DNA of 64,000 bases from Maricaulis sp. (lineage in GTDB: Bacteria > Pseudomonadota > Alphaproteobacteria > Caulobacterales > Maricaulaceae), in the NCBI GenBank assembly GCA_017643585.1, contig JAEPND010000001.1, positions 319,834 through 383,833 on the forward strand, given 5' to 3'. The notes under the pieces are model-generated. The model saw nothing but the letters and a program-made list of their open reading frames with translations, was not told the DNA's origin and ran no database searches. The translations under genes were made by a program, and so were the position numbers. Positions 18,016-27,957 of this stretch are shown piece by piece; the stretch's first letter is position 1, and each line of letters opens with the position of its first letter.

Positions 18016-20702
18016 CTGTCTTTGGCGAGTTGTTTGAGCGCATAGACCAGATCCAGGGCCTCACGCGGTGTCAGGCTGTCCGGGTCGACATCGGCCAGGC
18101 GTTCATCGACTGGAGATGGACCTGCCGGCTCGACCAACTCTACGGCGGCGAACAGCGGCAGGTCGGCCAGCGCAGCCGCCGGCGCGCCCTCCGCCTCCAG
18201 CCGGTCCAGAATGGTCTGGGCCCGCTTGATCGCCAGTTTGGGCAAGCCAGCCCGACGCGCCACCTCGATGCCGTAGGAACGATCAGCAGCCCCGGGTCCG
18301 ACTTCGTGCAGGAAGACCAGCTCGCCTTTCCATTCGCGGGCCTTCAGCGAACAATTGCCCGCCGCGTCCAGCTCGTCAGCCAGGCGCGTCAGCTCGTGAT
18401 AATGCGTGGCGAACAGCGCCCGACAGCCATTGATCCCGTGCAGGTGTTCCGCCGCCGACCAGGCGATGGAAAGACCGTCAAAGGTCGCCGTTCCCCGGCC
18501 GATTTCGTCAAGAATGACAAAACTGCGCGCCGTCGCCTGGTTGAGAATGGCCGCCGTCTCGATCATCTCCGCCATGAAGGTGGAGCGACCACGCGCCAGG
18601 TCATCTGCCGCGCCCACACGTGAATAAAGCCTGTCGGCGATGCCGATGCGCGCCTTGCGCGCCGGTACGAAACAGCCGGCCTGGGCCAGCATCAGGATCA
18701 GCGCATTCTGCCGGAGATAGGTGGATTTACCCGCCATGTTCGGTCCGGTCACCAACATCAGGCGCGGGCCTTCTCCGCCCTCGCCATCAAGCTGACAGTC
18801 ATTGGGCGTGAAGCGGCCCTCGCCGGTCCGCGCCAGGGATTGTTCGACGACCGGGTGGCGACCACCTTCGACCGTGAACACGGTGCCCGTCTCGATGTCC
18901 GGGCGGCAGGCCGCAGTATCGTTTGCCCACTCTGCCAGGGCTGCAGCGACATCAATCTCCGCCAGCGCCCGCGCGCTTTCACGGATCACCGGCCCCAGCG
19001 CTTCGATCCGGTCGCGCAGTGCGTTGAACACCTCCAGCTCCATCGCCAGCGTTCGCTCGCCGGCGCTGGCGATCCTGGCTTCCAGCTCGGCCAGCTCGGT
19101 TGTGGTGAACCGCACTGCATTGGCCATGGTCTGGCGGTGGATGTAGAGCTCTTCACCCATCAGGGCGTCAGCATTCTTGGCCGTCACCTCGATGAAATAG
19201 CCCAGCACGTTGTTGTGCTTGACCTTCAGTGTGGAGACCCCGGTCGCCTCGGCATAGGTCTGCTGCAGGCCGGCCACGATGCGGCGGCTCTCGTCACGCA
19301 GGCCGCGCGTCTCATCCAGCTCCGGGCGCCAGCCCTCGGCGACAAACCCGCCATCACGCGCCAGCAGGGGTGGCTCGTCGCGGATCGCCCGCTCCAGGTC
19401 CCCCACCAGTCGGGACAGCTCCACCTTGTCGGACAGGACAAGAGCCGTCACGCAGGCGGACACTTCAGCGGGCATTTGCACCAGCGGATCGCCGGTCAGC
19501 CGCGCTGCCAGTGCTTCACCCTCGGCGAGGGTCGCCGACAGCGCCTTGAGATCGCGCGGACCACCCCGGCCCAGCAGCAGCCGTGACAGGGCCCGTTCGG
19601 CATCGCCGGCAGCCTTGAGCCGGTCGCGCACATCACGGCGCAAATTTTCCTGAGCGAGAAAGAAACTCACCGCATCCAGCCGGGCCTCGATGAGTCCGGC
19701 ATCGGTCAACGGCCGCGCCAGGCGTTCAGCCAGGCAACGTGCACCCGGCGCCGTGACAGTTTCGTCGATGGCATCCAGCAAGGATCCTGCGCGGGATCCT
19801 GACAATGTCCTGTCAATTTCGAGCGAGGCCCGGGTCGCAGGATCGACCGCGAGGACACTGCCCTGCTTACCCTGGCGCGGCGGTGCCAGCTTGGCTGGAG
19901 CCCCCGCCTGTGACAGCGCCAGATAGTCCAGCAAGGCCCCCAGCGCAGACAGCTCGGCCTTGGAAAAGTCGCCAAATCCGTCGAGGTCCTGGACACCGAA
20001 CTGGGCCTTCAACTGACGCTGGGCCGAACCAGTATCGTATTTCGCCCGAGGCAACGGCGTCACCGTGGCCCGGGCGGCAATCTCGACGGTTTCGGAATAC
20101 CGGCTTTCCTCGACCAGCAATTCTGCCGGGGCCATGGCCGCGATCTCGGCCGGTACATTGGCAGGCTCCACCGCCGATACCACAAACTCACCCGTGGAGA
20201 CTTCCGCCCAGGCGATCGCCGCCTCGCCACTGCCGGTGCGCGCCAGAGCTGCAATGCGGTTGGGCCGGCGCGGGTCGAGCAGGCTGTCCTCGGTCAGCGT
20301 GCCCGGCGTGACGACCCGCGTGATATCCCGCCGCACAACGGCTTTTGAGCCGCGGGCCTTGGCGGCCTTGGGGTCTTCCATCTGCTCGCCGACAGCGACC
20401 TTGAACCCGGCCTTGATCAGGCGCGCCAGATACGCCTCGGCCGTCGCTGCCGGTACGCCACACATCGGGATTGGCTCGCCCTGGTGCTCGCCGCGCTTGG
20501 TCAGGGCAATGTCCAGGGCTGCCGCAGCACGCACGGCATCGTCGAAGAACAGTTCGTAGAAATCACCCATCCGATAGAAGAGCAGGGCGTCCGCCGGAGC
20601 CTGGGCGCGCAATTCCAGGAATTGCACCATCATCGGCGTCGCGCCCTCTGCAGAAGGGAATGTCCGGTCTGTCGGAACGGGTATTGTCGTCAGTGCGTTC
20701 AT
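18012..20702 (-). CDS. mutS: DNA mismatch repair protein MutS
   Basis: MutS recognises base mismatches and recruits MutL. It is 896 residues from the chosen start. The mismatch-binding motif region is LLFYRMGDFYELFFDDA; the ATPase has Walker A TGPNMAGKSTYL, then STFMAEMIETAAIL, and Walker B FVILDEIGRGTATFDG. I chose the ATG at 20702 (MNALTTIPVPTDR), because homologues begin shortly before ATPMMVQFLELR; the longer start runs into the divergent malic-enzyme gene. No strong ribosome-binding site is visible. Confidence 0.95.
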   Translation of the reverse strand: MNALTTIPVPTDRTFPSAEGATPMMVQFLELRAQAPADALLFYRMGDFYELFFDDAVRAAAALDIALTKRGEHQGEPIPMCGVPAATAEAYLARLIKAGFKVAVGEQMEDPKAAKARGSKAVVRRDITRVVTPGTLTEDSLLDPRRPNRIAALARTGSGEAAIAWAEVSTGEFVVSAVEPANVPAEIAAMAPAELLVEESRYSETVEIAARATVTPLPRAKYDTGSAQRQLKAQFGVQDLDGFGDFSKAELSALGALLDYLALSQAGAPAKLAPPRQGKQGSVLAVDPATRASLEIDRTLSGSRAGSLLDAIDETVTAPGARCLAERLARPLTDAGLIEARLDAVSFFLAQENLRRDVRDRLKAAGDAERALSRLLLGRGGPRDLKALSATLAEGEALAARLTGDPLVQMPAEVSACVTALVLSDKVELSRLVGDLERAIRDEPPLLARDGGFVAEGWRPELDETRGLRDESRRIVAGLQQTYAEATGVSTLKVKHNNVLGYFIEVTAKNADALMGEELYIHRQTMANAVRFTTTELAELEARIASAGERTLAMELEVFNALRDRIEALGPVIRESARALAEIDVAAALAEWANDTAACRPDIETGTVFTVEGGRHPVVEQSLARTGEGRFTPNDCQLDGEGGEGPRLMLVTGPNMAGKSTYLRQNALILMLAQAGCFVPARKARIGIADRLYSRVGAADDLARGRSTFMAEMIETAAILNQATARSFVILDEIGRGTATFDGLSIAWSAAEHLHGINGCRALFATHYHELTRLADELDAAGNCSLKAREWKGELVFLHEVGPGAADRSYGIEVARRAGLPKLAIKRAQTILDRLEAEGAPAAALADLPLFAAVELVEPAGPSPVDERLADVDPDSLTPREALDLVYALKQLAKDR

Positions 20703-20802
20703 TGCGGCAGACACTTGCGAGGTTTCGGCTTGCGCGCAAGGGTGCGAAGCGGCTAGAGCGGCTATAGCAGTGGGAAAACCCCCGATCATCAAGGACATCG
20801 CC

Positions 20803-23088
20803 ATGAATGACAGAACCAGCCCGGTTGAAGACGAAGAGGCCCTGGCCTTTCACCGTGAACCTGTCCCCGGCAAGCTGGCTCTGCAGCCAACCAAGCCCAT
20901 GGCGACCCAGCGCGATTTGTCCCTGGCCTACAGCCCCGGTGTCGCCGTTCCGGTCAAGGCGATCGCGGAGAACCCGGACGCTGTCTACGACTACACCTCC
21001 AAGGGCAATATGGTCGCCGTGATCTCCAACGGTACCGCCATTCTGGGCCTGGGCAATCTGGGCGCCATGGCCTCCAAGCCGGTGATGGAAGGCAAGGCCG
21101 TCCTGTTCAAGCGCTTCGCCGATCTCGACGCCATCGATATCGAGGTCGAGGAAGAAGATGCCGACGCGTTCATCGAATGCGTCAAGCGCTTCGGCAATAC
21201 GTTTGGCGGCATCAATCTGGAAGACATCAAGGCACCGGAAAGCTTCATCGTCGAACAGCGCCTGCGCGAACTGCTCGATGTCCCGGTCTTCCACGATGAC
21301 CAGCACGGCACCGCCATCATTTCCGCCGCCGGCATGATCAATGCCTGCCAGATCACCGGTCGCCGCATGGAAGACCTCAAAGTGGTAGTCAACGGCGCCG
21401 GTGCCGCCGGCATCGCCGTTCTGGAACTGATCAAGGCGATGGGCGTGAAGCCCGACAATGCGCTGCTGTGTGACAGCAAGGGCGTCATCCATACCGGTCG
21501 CGAAAACCTCAACCAGTGGAAAGCGGCCCATGCCGTGGAAACGGACAAGCGTACGCTGGCTGAAGCGCTGGACGGTGCGGACTGTTTCCTCGGCCTGTCG
21601 GTCGCCGGCGCCCTGACCCAGGACATGGTCGCCTCGATGGCGGACCAGCCGATCATTTTCGCCATGGCCAATCCGGATCCGGAAATCCTGCCGGAAGATG
21701 TGCGCGCCGTGCGTGACGACGCCATCGTCGCCACGGGCCGGTCCGACTACCCCAACCAGGTCAATAACGTCCTCGGCTTCCCCTACATCTTCCGCGGGGC
21801 CCTGGATGTACGGGCCCGGACCATCAATGAAGAGATGAAGATCGCCGCCGCCCAGGCGCTCGCCGCCCTGGCCAAGGAAGACGTGCCCGACGAGGTCGCA
21901 GCCGCCTATCACGGTGCCCGGCCGAGTTTCGGCAAGGATTACGTGATCCCGTCACCCTTCGATCCGCGTCTGATCTCCTATGTACCGCCCTATGTCGCCC
22001 AGGCCGCCATGGACACCGGCGTCGCGCGCAAGCCGATCCCGGACATGAGCGCCTATCGCGCCTCGCTGGCCCGCCGCCTCGACCCGACCGCCTCCTTCCT
22101 GCAGCGCATCCAGGGTGCGGTGATGGGACATGGTCGCCGCATTGTCTTTGCCGAGGGTGAGGAACCGGCCGTCATCCGCGCCGCCTATGCTTTCCAGAAC
22201 CAAGAGCTGGGCAAGGCCGTACTCGTCGGCCGGGAAGAGATCTGCCGCGCCAACATGCGCCTGGTCGGGGTGCCGGAAGATGCCATCGAGATCGTCAATG
22301 CGCGCCTTTCCGACCGCAATGCCGACTACGCCGAATTCCTCTACAACCGCGTGCAGCGCAAGGGTTATCTGCGCCGCGATGTCCAGCGCATGGTCAATAA
22401 TGACCGCAACGTCTTCTCGGCCTGTATGGTCAAGCTGGGCGATGCGGACGGCATGGTGACGGGTACGACCCGCGCCTATGACGCCGCCCTGCGCGATGTC
22501 CAGCTGGTACTGGACCCGGCCGAGGGCCAGCGGGTGATGGGCATGTCCATCGCCCTGGCCAAGGAACGCACACTGTTCATCGCCGACACCAATGTCACGG
22601 AGTTTCCCGACAGCGAGGCGCTGGCCGATATCGCCACGGAAGCCGCCGAGGCGGCCGAGGCCTTCGGCTTTACCCCGCGCGTGGCCTTCCTGTCTTATTC
22701 CACCTTCGGCAATCCGGCTGGCCAGCGCTCGGAGAAGCTCCAGCGTGCGGTCGAGATCCTGGACGAACGTGGCGTGGATTTCGAATACGAGGGCGAGATG
22801 AATGTCGATGTCGCCTTGGACAAGTCACACCGCTTCCTCTACCCGTTCTCGCGCCTGAAAGGTCCGGCCAATGTGCTGGTGATGCCGGCCATCCACTCCG
22901 CCTCGATCGCCACCAAGCTTTTGCGCGCGGGCGGTGGAGCGACGGTGCTGGGGCCGATGCTGCTGGGCTTTGAACGTCCGGTTCAGATCGCCCGCCTGGG
23001 CGCCTCGGTCAGCGAGATCACCCACCTGGCCACCCTGGCCGCCTATGACCCGGACGCCCACGAAGTCGAGGAAGCCGCCGGGGAGTAA
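20803..23088 (+). CDS. maeB: NADP-dependent malic enzyme with phosphotransacetylase-like domain
   Basis: Oxidative decarboxylation of malate to pyruvate. The N-terminal malic-enzyme half (residues ~20–430) includes RDLSLAYSPGVAVP, FHDDQHGTAIISAAG and the NADP fold VVNGAGAAGIAVLEL. The C-terminal half is a phosphotransacetylase-like regulatory domain (VFAEGEEPAVIRAA, DADGMVTGTTRAY). The 761-residue length is typical of this fusion. The ATG at 20803 has AAGGA seven bases upstream and is preferred over the GTG at 20770. Its stop codon abuts that of the convergent ampG-like gene within a 14-bp palindrome. Confidence 0.95.
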   Translation: MNDRTSPVEDEEALAFHREPVPGKLALQPTKPMATQRDLSLAYSPGVAVPVKAIAENPDAVYDYTSKGNMVAVISNGTAILGLGNLGAMASKPVMEGKAVLFKRFADLDAIDIEVEEEDADAFIECVKRFGNTFGGINLEDIKAPESFIVEQRLRELLDVPVFHDDQHGTAIISAAGMINACQITGRRMEDLKVVVNGAGAAGIAVLELIKAMGVKPDNALLCDSKGVIHTGRENLNQWKAAHAVETDKRTLAEALDGADCFLGLSVAGALTQDMVASMADQPIIFAMANPDPEILPEDVRAVRDDAIVATGRSDYPNQVNNVLGFPYIFRGALDVRARTINEEMKIAAAQALAALAKEDVPDEVAAAYHGARPSFGKDYVIPSPFDPRLISYVPPYVAQAAMDTGVARKPIPDMSAYRASLARRLDPTASFLQRIQGAVMGHGRRIVFAEGEEPAVIRAAYAFQNQELGKAVLVGREEICRANMRLVGVPEDAIEIVNARLSDRNADYAEFLYNRVQRKGYLRRDVQRMVNNDRNVFSACMVKLGDADGMVTGTTRAYDAALRDVQLVLDPAEGQRVMGMSIALAKERTLFIADTNVTEFPDSEALADIATEAAEAAEAFGFTPRVAFLSYSTFGNPAGQRSEKLQRAVEILDERGVDFEYEGEMNVDVALDKSHRFLYPFSRLKGPANVLVMPAIHSASIATKLLRAGGGATVLGPMLLGFERPVQIARLGASVSEITHLATLAAYDPDAHEVEEAAGE

Positions 23089-24429
23089 TTACTCCTCGAC
23101 GGTCTTTCGCTCTTCGAACTTGTGCTCACCTCGCGCGGCAGCCGGTCCCCTGAGAATGACCAAAGCCAGCAACAGACCGGCCGGTATGGTCCAGGCGGCG
23201 GTGAGGATGAAGAACCAGACCCACTCTACCTGGTCGGCCAGAACGCCTGAGAAGCCGGCCATGAATTTGGGCAAGAGGGCGTAAAACGAACTCAATAATG
23301 CGTACTGCGTTGCCGCGTTCTCGGGGTCGACGAGGCTGGACAGGTAAGCGATGAAAACCGTCGTGACAAAACCACCGGCGACATTGTCTCCGATGATCGC
23401 AATCGTCAGACGTCCGAGATCCTCCGGCCCTGCGGTTGCGGCCAGCCAGGCATAGGCACCATTGGTGATAAGGGTGATCACCAAACCAATCACCAGCGCG
23501 CGCATCATGCCGAACCGCATCGCAGCGACACCGCCCAGAAACAGCCCAAACATGGTGGAGGCGAGTCCGGGTCCGGCCTGGATTCCACCCACCGCGTCAC
23601 GTGCAAATCCCAGATCGGAATACAAGGGAGCGGCCATGACGCCCATGGTGAAATCCGAAATACGGTAGAGCGTTACAAGCAACAGAACCGGGACAATCCA
23701 GAGCCCCAACCGACCGATGAACTGCTTGAATGGCTCGACGACGGCGAGGACGACTTTCTGCGGAAAGCTCCCTTCGAGCTCGCGTTTCTTTTCCCCGGCG
23801 GCCGGCTCTTTCATGAAGAAGACGAGCACCGCGGACAGCGCCATCGCCGCAGCCATGGCGAGGAAAGACCAATTCCAGTCCGCCCATTCGGAAATCGCCA
23901 GACCAAGCCCCGATGTCATGTAGGCGACGCGATATCCAAACGAATAGGCCGCCGCCATGTTCGCCTGCATGTCATTGGGCGCACTCTCGATCCGCCAGGC
24001 ATCAATGGCCACATCGAGGGTTGCACTGGAATAGGCCAGAAGCATTGCGGCCACAGCGACCGGCAGCAGGCCTTGCGAGGGGTCGGTCTGAGAGATGATC
24101 ACAAGCGCGATCACCGTACCGGTTATCGCGGTCACGATCCACGCCCGGCGCTGCCCCAGAAGTTTCGCCAAGCCGGGGATCTGTACCCGGTCAATGACCG
24201 GCGCCCACAGGAATTTCAGGGTGTAGGAGAGCGTCACCCAGTAGAAAAACCCGATGGTCGACCGGTCTATTCCCGCATCCCGAAGCCAGTAGGACAGCTT
24301 CTGGAATACCATGTAGAGCGGCAATCCCGAGGCGAAGCCCAGGATGAGCATGGACAACATGACGGGTGTAAAATAGGAGCGCGCGGTTTCCAGCCAGGTA
24401 TGCCCCGGCGCGGTGCGAACGTCAGACAT
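23089..24429 (-). CDS. AmpG-family muropeptide-type permease
   Basis: An MFS transporter of about twelve helices and 446 residues. AmpG imports GlcNAc–anhydroMurNAc muropeptides for cell-wall recycling. Signatures are MLILGFASGLPLYMVFQKLSYWLRDAGIDRSTIGFFYWV and LKFLWAPVIDRVQIPGLAKLLGQRRAW. The ATG at 24429 has GGAG five bases upstream; the longer in-frame start lacks one. Substrate is inferred from family; alphaproteobacteria often carry more than one AmpG-like permease. Confidence 0.88.
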   Translation of the reverse strand: MSDVRTAPGHTWLETARSYFTPVMLSMLILGFASGLPLYMVFQKLSYWLRDAGIDRSTIGFFYWVTLSYTLKFLWAPVIDRVQIPGLAKLLGQRRAWIVTAITGTVIALVIISQTDPSQGLLPVAVAAMLLAYSSATLDVAIDAWRIESAPNDMQANMAAAYSFGYRVAYMTSGLGLAISEWADWNWSFLAMAAAMALSAVLVFFMKEPAAGEKKRELEGSFPQKVVLAVVEPFKQFIGRLGLWIVPVLLLVTLYRISDFTMGVMAAPLYSDLGFARDAVGGIQAGPGLASTMFGLFLGGVAAMRFGMMRALVIGLVITLITNGAYAWLAATAGPEDLGRLTIAIIGDNVAGGFVTTVFIAYLSSLVDPENAATQYALLSSFYALLPKFMAGFSGVLADQVEWVWFFILTAAWTIPAGLLLALVILRGPAAARGEHKFEERKTVEE

Positions 24430-24455
24430 GGGTTCTCCTCTGCCCCCCGAAGGAC

Positions 24456-26315
24456 TTAACCCAAACTGGACCGTTTTTCCTTGTTGCACAAGCGCTTGAG
24501 GGTCTCGCCGAGGATTACGGGATCGACAGGTTTGGTCAGGAATTCATCCATGCCGGCCTGCAGACAGACCTCGCGGTCAGCCTCTGTGGAATTGGCGGTC
24601 AGGGCGATCAGCGGGATGTCCCAGCCATTGGCCCGGGCCATGCGCGCGAGTTCCGGACCATCCATGCCCGGCATGCGCTGATCCAGCAGGGCGGCATCAA
24701 AGACCTGTTGCTCCAGCGCCTGCAGCGCCGCCGTCCCGCTTTCCACCACTTCGACCTCGGCACCGAGCCGCTCGAGTGTCTTGCGGGCGATCAGGGCGTT
24801 GACCGGATCGTCTTCGGCGACCAGCACCCGCAGCCGGTCCAACTCAACCAGTTCAGGCGCGTCGAGGGTCGGGCGCACCGGTTCGGGACGACCGGTAATC
24901 TGGGCAACCAGGGTCGCGCGACGGACCGGTTTGACGAACCAGCCATCGATGGCATCGGGCAGGTCCTCTGCGATCTGGGCCTTTTCGATCGGTGTCACCA
25001 GGACCCAGAAATGCAGGGCGCTGGCCTCGACCACCCGATCGAACCAGGCCCAGTCGATCAGCAATTCCCGGCCCGAAGCGGCGGCCAGCCGGTCGGGATT
25101 GTCGATGGCGAAACAATGCCCGCCCAGGGCCTCGATCTGCTCCACCAGGATGGCACGCATGGTCGGGTCGGCCACCGCAACCGCCAGCTCACGCCCCCGG
25201 AAGGGCTGGTCGCTGGCACAGCGCTCGACCGGCAATTCAAAGGTAATCCAGAAACGCGAGCCCTCGCCCAGTTCGCTCTCCAGGCCCATCGCGGACCCCA
25301 TGGCCTCGACCAGGCGCCGCACCATGGCCAGACCCAGCCCGGCTCCGTCTTCATTGCCGTCGCGCTCTGCCGCACCACGCTCGAATTCCTCGAACAGGGC
25401 GGACTGGTCAGCCTCGGAAATGCCGGGACCCGTGTCGCTCACGGCAATCGACAGGCGCGGCTTGCCGTCCGGACCGGGCGCGTTGGCGATATCCAGACGG
25501 ACACCGCCCTGCTCGGTGAATTTCACGGCATTGCCGATCAGGTTGAACAGGATCTGTTTCAGACGCGCCGCATCGCCGGTAATCATCTCCGGCGCATCAC
25601 GTGTGAAGACAGCGCCTATCTCCAGCCCCTTCTCGTGGGCCTTGGGGGCGGCCAGCTCGATGATCTCGCGGACCAGCTCGGCGATATTCACACTTTCCGG
25701 GCGCAGGTTCAGCTTGCCGGCCTCGAGGCGGGACAGATCGAGAATGTCGTCAATTATGTCCAGCGCGTGCTCGGCCGAGGCCGAGAGTGACCGCACATAA
25801 TCGGCCTGGTCGGGCTGAAGGGGCGTGGCTTCCAGCAGGCGCGCAATGCCCAGCGTTCCGGCCAGCGGCGTGCGCAATTCATGCGTCACAGCCGCAAAGA
25901 ACATGTTCTTGGCGCGCTGGGAGGCTTCCAGATTGTCGTGGTGTTCGCGCCGCGCCGTGATATCGCGGCCCACGGAGATCACGCCGATGCCGCCATCCAT
26001 CTGGCGCTCATCCCACTCGATCCAAAGGGGACCGGTGCGTGTGCGCATCAGCATTTCATACCGCCGCGAGCCGTCTTCCTTGAGCGGCGGAGCAACGGAA
26101 AACCAGCGCCCCACCCAGTCGCCTGCATCGCCACCGAACGCCTCGAGGAAGGGCCGGTTCACGTGCAGCACACGACCGTTCGCGCCGCGCATCAGCACCA
26201 GCTCGCCCATCGAGTCGAAGGCCGTCATCAGGAATGTGGTCAGCCCGGTCTCCATGCCGGATTTCGGGCGAGAGAACGGGGACCGTCCGGAATTGTCGGA
26301 AGGCGGTTTTGTCAT
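24456..26315 (-). CDS. Hybrid sensor histidine kinase (PAS–HisKA–HATPase–REC)
   Basis: A soluble two-component hybrid kinase, 619 residues, with no membrane helix. A PAS-like sensor lies at about residues 30–120. The HisKA box FFAAVTHELRTPLAG has its phosphorylatable His at 145. The ATPase domain shows NLIGNAVKFTEQGG, DTGPGISEADQ and GLGLAMVRRLVEAMG. A degenerate receiver-like stretch follows, then a C-terminal receiver (VLVAEDDPVNALIARKTLERLG) with acceptor Asp in ALLDQRMPGMDG and Lys in FLTKPVD. The signal and partner are not deducible. A 17-bp inverted repeat lies just upstream of the start codon. Confidence 0.9.
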   Translation of the reverse strand: MTKPPSDNSGRSPFSRPKSGMETGLTTFLMTAFDSMGELVLMRGANGRVLHVNRPFLEAFGGDAGDWVGRWFSVAPPLKEDGSRRYEMLMRTRTGPLWIEWDERQMDGGIGVISVGRDITARREHHDNLEASQRAKNMFFAAVTHELRTPLAGTLGIARLLEATPLQPDQADYVRSLSASAEHALDIIDDILDLSRLEAGKLNLRPESVNIAELVREIIELAAPKAHEKGLEIGAVFTRDAPEMITGDAARLKQILFNLIGNAVKFTEQGGVRLDIANAPGPDGKPRLSIAVSDTGPGISEADQSALFEEFERGAAERDGNEDGAGLGLAMVRRLVEAMGSAMGLESELGEGSRFWITFELPVERCASDQPFRGRELAVAVADPTMRAILVEQIEALGGHCFAIDNPDRLAAASGRELLIDWAWFDRVVEASALHFWVLVTPIEKAQIAEDLPDAIDGWFVKPVRRATLVAQITGRPEPVRPTLDAPELVELDRLRVLVAEDDPVNALIARKTLERLGAEVEVVESGTAALQALEQQVFDAALLDQRMPGMDGPELARMARANGWDIPLIALTANSTEADREVCLQAGMDEFLTKPVDPVILGETLKRLCNKEKRSSLG

Positions 26316-26370
26316 GACCCTTCTGACCTAACCCGCGACGGGTTAACGAAGCGTCGTCATGGACAGGAAT

Positions 26371-27885
26371 TTAGGCCTTTGCAGTCGCCGCATTGGCTAG
26401 CGCCCGCCGACAGGCCAGGGCCTCTGCGATGTGGACCCGGCGCACGGGCTCGCATCCGTCCAGATCAGCCACTGTACGCGCCACGCGCAGCACGCGGTGA
26501 TAGCTGCGCGCGGTCAGCCCCTGCATGGCCGCCGCCTGGTTCAAAAGCTCCTGCCCGCCACGATCGGGCTCGGCGACATGGTCCAGCCGGTCGGTGGGCA
26601 ATTGAGCGTTGAGAAAACCGCGCTCCAGCTGGGCGCTGCGCGCGGCGAGCACACGCGCAGCGGCCTCCGTCGTGCCTTCCCTGGGTGCAGGCAGGGCCAG
26701 GTCCGCCGGGGTAACCGGCGGGACGGTGATCTGCAGGTCGATGCGGTCGAGCATGGGCCCGGAGATCCGGGCCTGGTAGTCGATCGCACAGCGCGGTCCG
26801 CGCTTGCAGGCGACGCCGTCTTGGCCACCGCCACCACAGCGACACGGGTTCATCGCCGCAATCAACTGGAAGCGTGCCGGGTAGTTCACATGGGCATTGG
26901 CCCGCGCGACCGTGATGGAGCCGGTTTCCAGGGGCTGGCGAAGACTGTCGAGCACTTGTGGATGGAATTCCGGCAATTCGTCGAGGAAGAGCACGCCGCG
27001 ATGTGCGAGCGATGCTTCGCCCGGCCTGGCCTTTGTCCCACCACCGACCATCGCCGCCATGGATGCCGAGTGGTGGGGCGACCGGAAAGGGCGGTGGCGG
27101 GTCAGGCTGCCGCGCTCTATCAGCCCGGCAACGGAATGGATCATGGACACGTCCAGCAATTCATCTGCGGCAAGCGGCGGCAAGAGACCGGGCAATCGCT
27201 CGGCCATCATCGACTTGCCCGACCCCGGCGGGCCGACCATCAGCAGGTTGTGCCCGCCGGCCGCAGCGATCTCGAGTGCTCGTTTGGCGCTTTCCTGGCC
27301 CTTGACCTGGCGCAGGTCCGGCTGGTCGGCCGCGTCCAGCAATTCCCCCGGCACCGGCCGCGCCAGCAATTGGGTACCCTTGAAGTGATTGATCAGCTGG
27401 ATGATCGTCGCCGGGGCGAGAATGGCCAGATCACCGCCCGCCCAGGCCGCTTCCGGTCCGCTCGCCTCCGGACAGATCAGGGCGCGACCGGCGCTGCTCG
27501 CTGCCATGGCCGCAGGCAGGGCGCCGGGCGTCGGATTGATACTGGCATCGACCCCGAGCTCTCCGAAGGCGAGATGTTCTTCCGCCATCTCCTTGGGGAC
27601 AACGCCCAGTTCGGCCAGGATGGCGATGGCAATGGGCAGGTCGAAATGCGAGCCTTCCTTGGGCCGGTCCGCCGGGGCCAGGTTCACGATCAGGCGGCGT
27701 GATGGCATGGACAGGCCGAGTGCTGAAAACGCGGCCCGCACCCGCTCGCGACTTTCGGCTACGGTCTTGTCACCGAGACCGACAACAGAGAAGACCGGCT
27801 GAGCGCCACCAGCTAGCTGGACCTGGACATCCACCAGCCGGGCCTCTGCCCCTTCGAACGCGACTGTAAAGGTTCTGGACGCCAT
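26371..27885 (-). CDS. comM: ComM/YifB-family Mg-chelatase-like AAA+ protein
   Basis: A cytoplasmic AAA+ helicase-type protein implicated in branch migration during natural transformation. The 504-residue protein has an N-terminal ChlI-like domain (VDVQVQLAGGAQPVFSVVGLGDKTVAESRERVRAAF), Walker A GPPGSGKSMM near residue 220, Walker B GVLFLDELPEF, and the zinc-finger-like CRCGGGGQDGVACKRGPRC. The C-terminal domain ends ALACRRALA. A GGAGGAGAG precedes the ATG. A TTGACG lies upstream, but I see no convincing -10. Confidence 0.93.
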   Translation of the reverse strand: MASRTFTVAFEGAEARLVDVQVQLAGGAQPVFSVVGLGDKTVAESRERVRAAFSALGLSMPSRRLIVNLAPADRPKEGSHFDLPIAIAILAELGVVPKEMAEEHLAFGELGVDASINPTPGALPAAMAASSAGRALICPEASGPEAAWAGGDLAILAPATIIQLINHFKGTQLLARPVPGELLDAADQPDLRQVKGQESAKRALEIAAAGGHNLLMVGPPGSGKSMMAERLPGLLPPLAADELLDVSMIHSVAGLIERGSLTRHRPFRSPHHSASMAAMVGGGTKARPGEASLAHRGVLFLDELPEFHPQVLDSLRQPLETGSITVARANAHVNYPARFQLIAAMNPCRCGGGGQDGVACKRGPRCAIDYQARISGPMLDRIDLQITVPPVTPADLALPAPREGTTEAAARVLAARSAQLERGFLNAQLPTDRLDHVAEPDRGGQELLNQAAAMQGLTARSYHRVLRVARTVADLDGCEPVRRVHIAEALACRRALANAATAKA

Positions 27886-27957
27886 GCCTCTCCTCCAGCC
27901 CTGCCGAGCTGAACGAGTGCATCACAACCTGACATTGCACGTCAAGCGTGTTTTATA

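Noticed and set aside
20563..21912. 449-residue minus-strand frame spanning mutS and the malic enzyme start
   Set aside because: Overlaps two well-supported genes and lacks any motif.
23081..23096. GGAGTAATTACTCC palindrome between maeB and the ampG-like gene
   Set aside because: It arises from two convergent genes that both end in GAG followed by TAA; there is no need to invoke a regulatory site.
23590..23606. Other CACGTG-containing sequences (for example near 18617, 23598, 25600 and 60674) as further parS sites
   Set aside because: Each matches the 14-bp core at no more than about 10 positions, far below the site at 59817.
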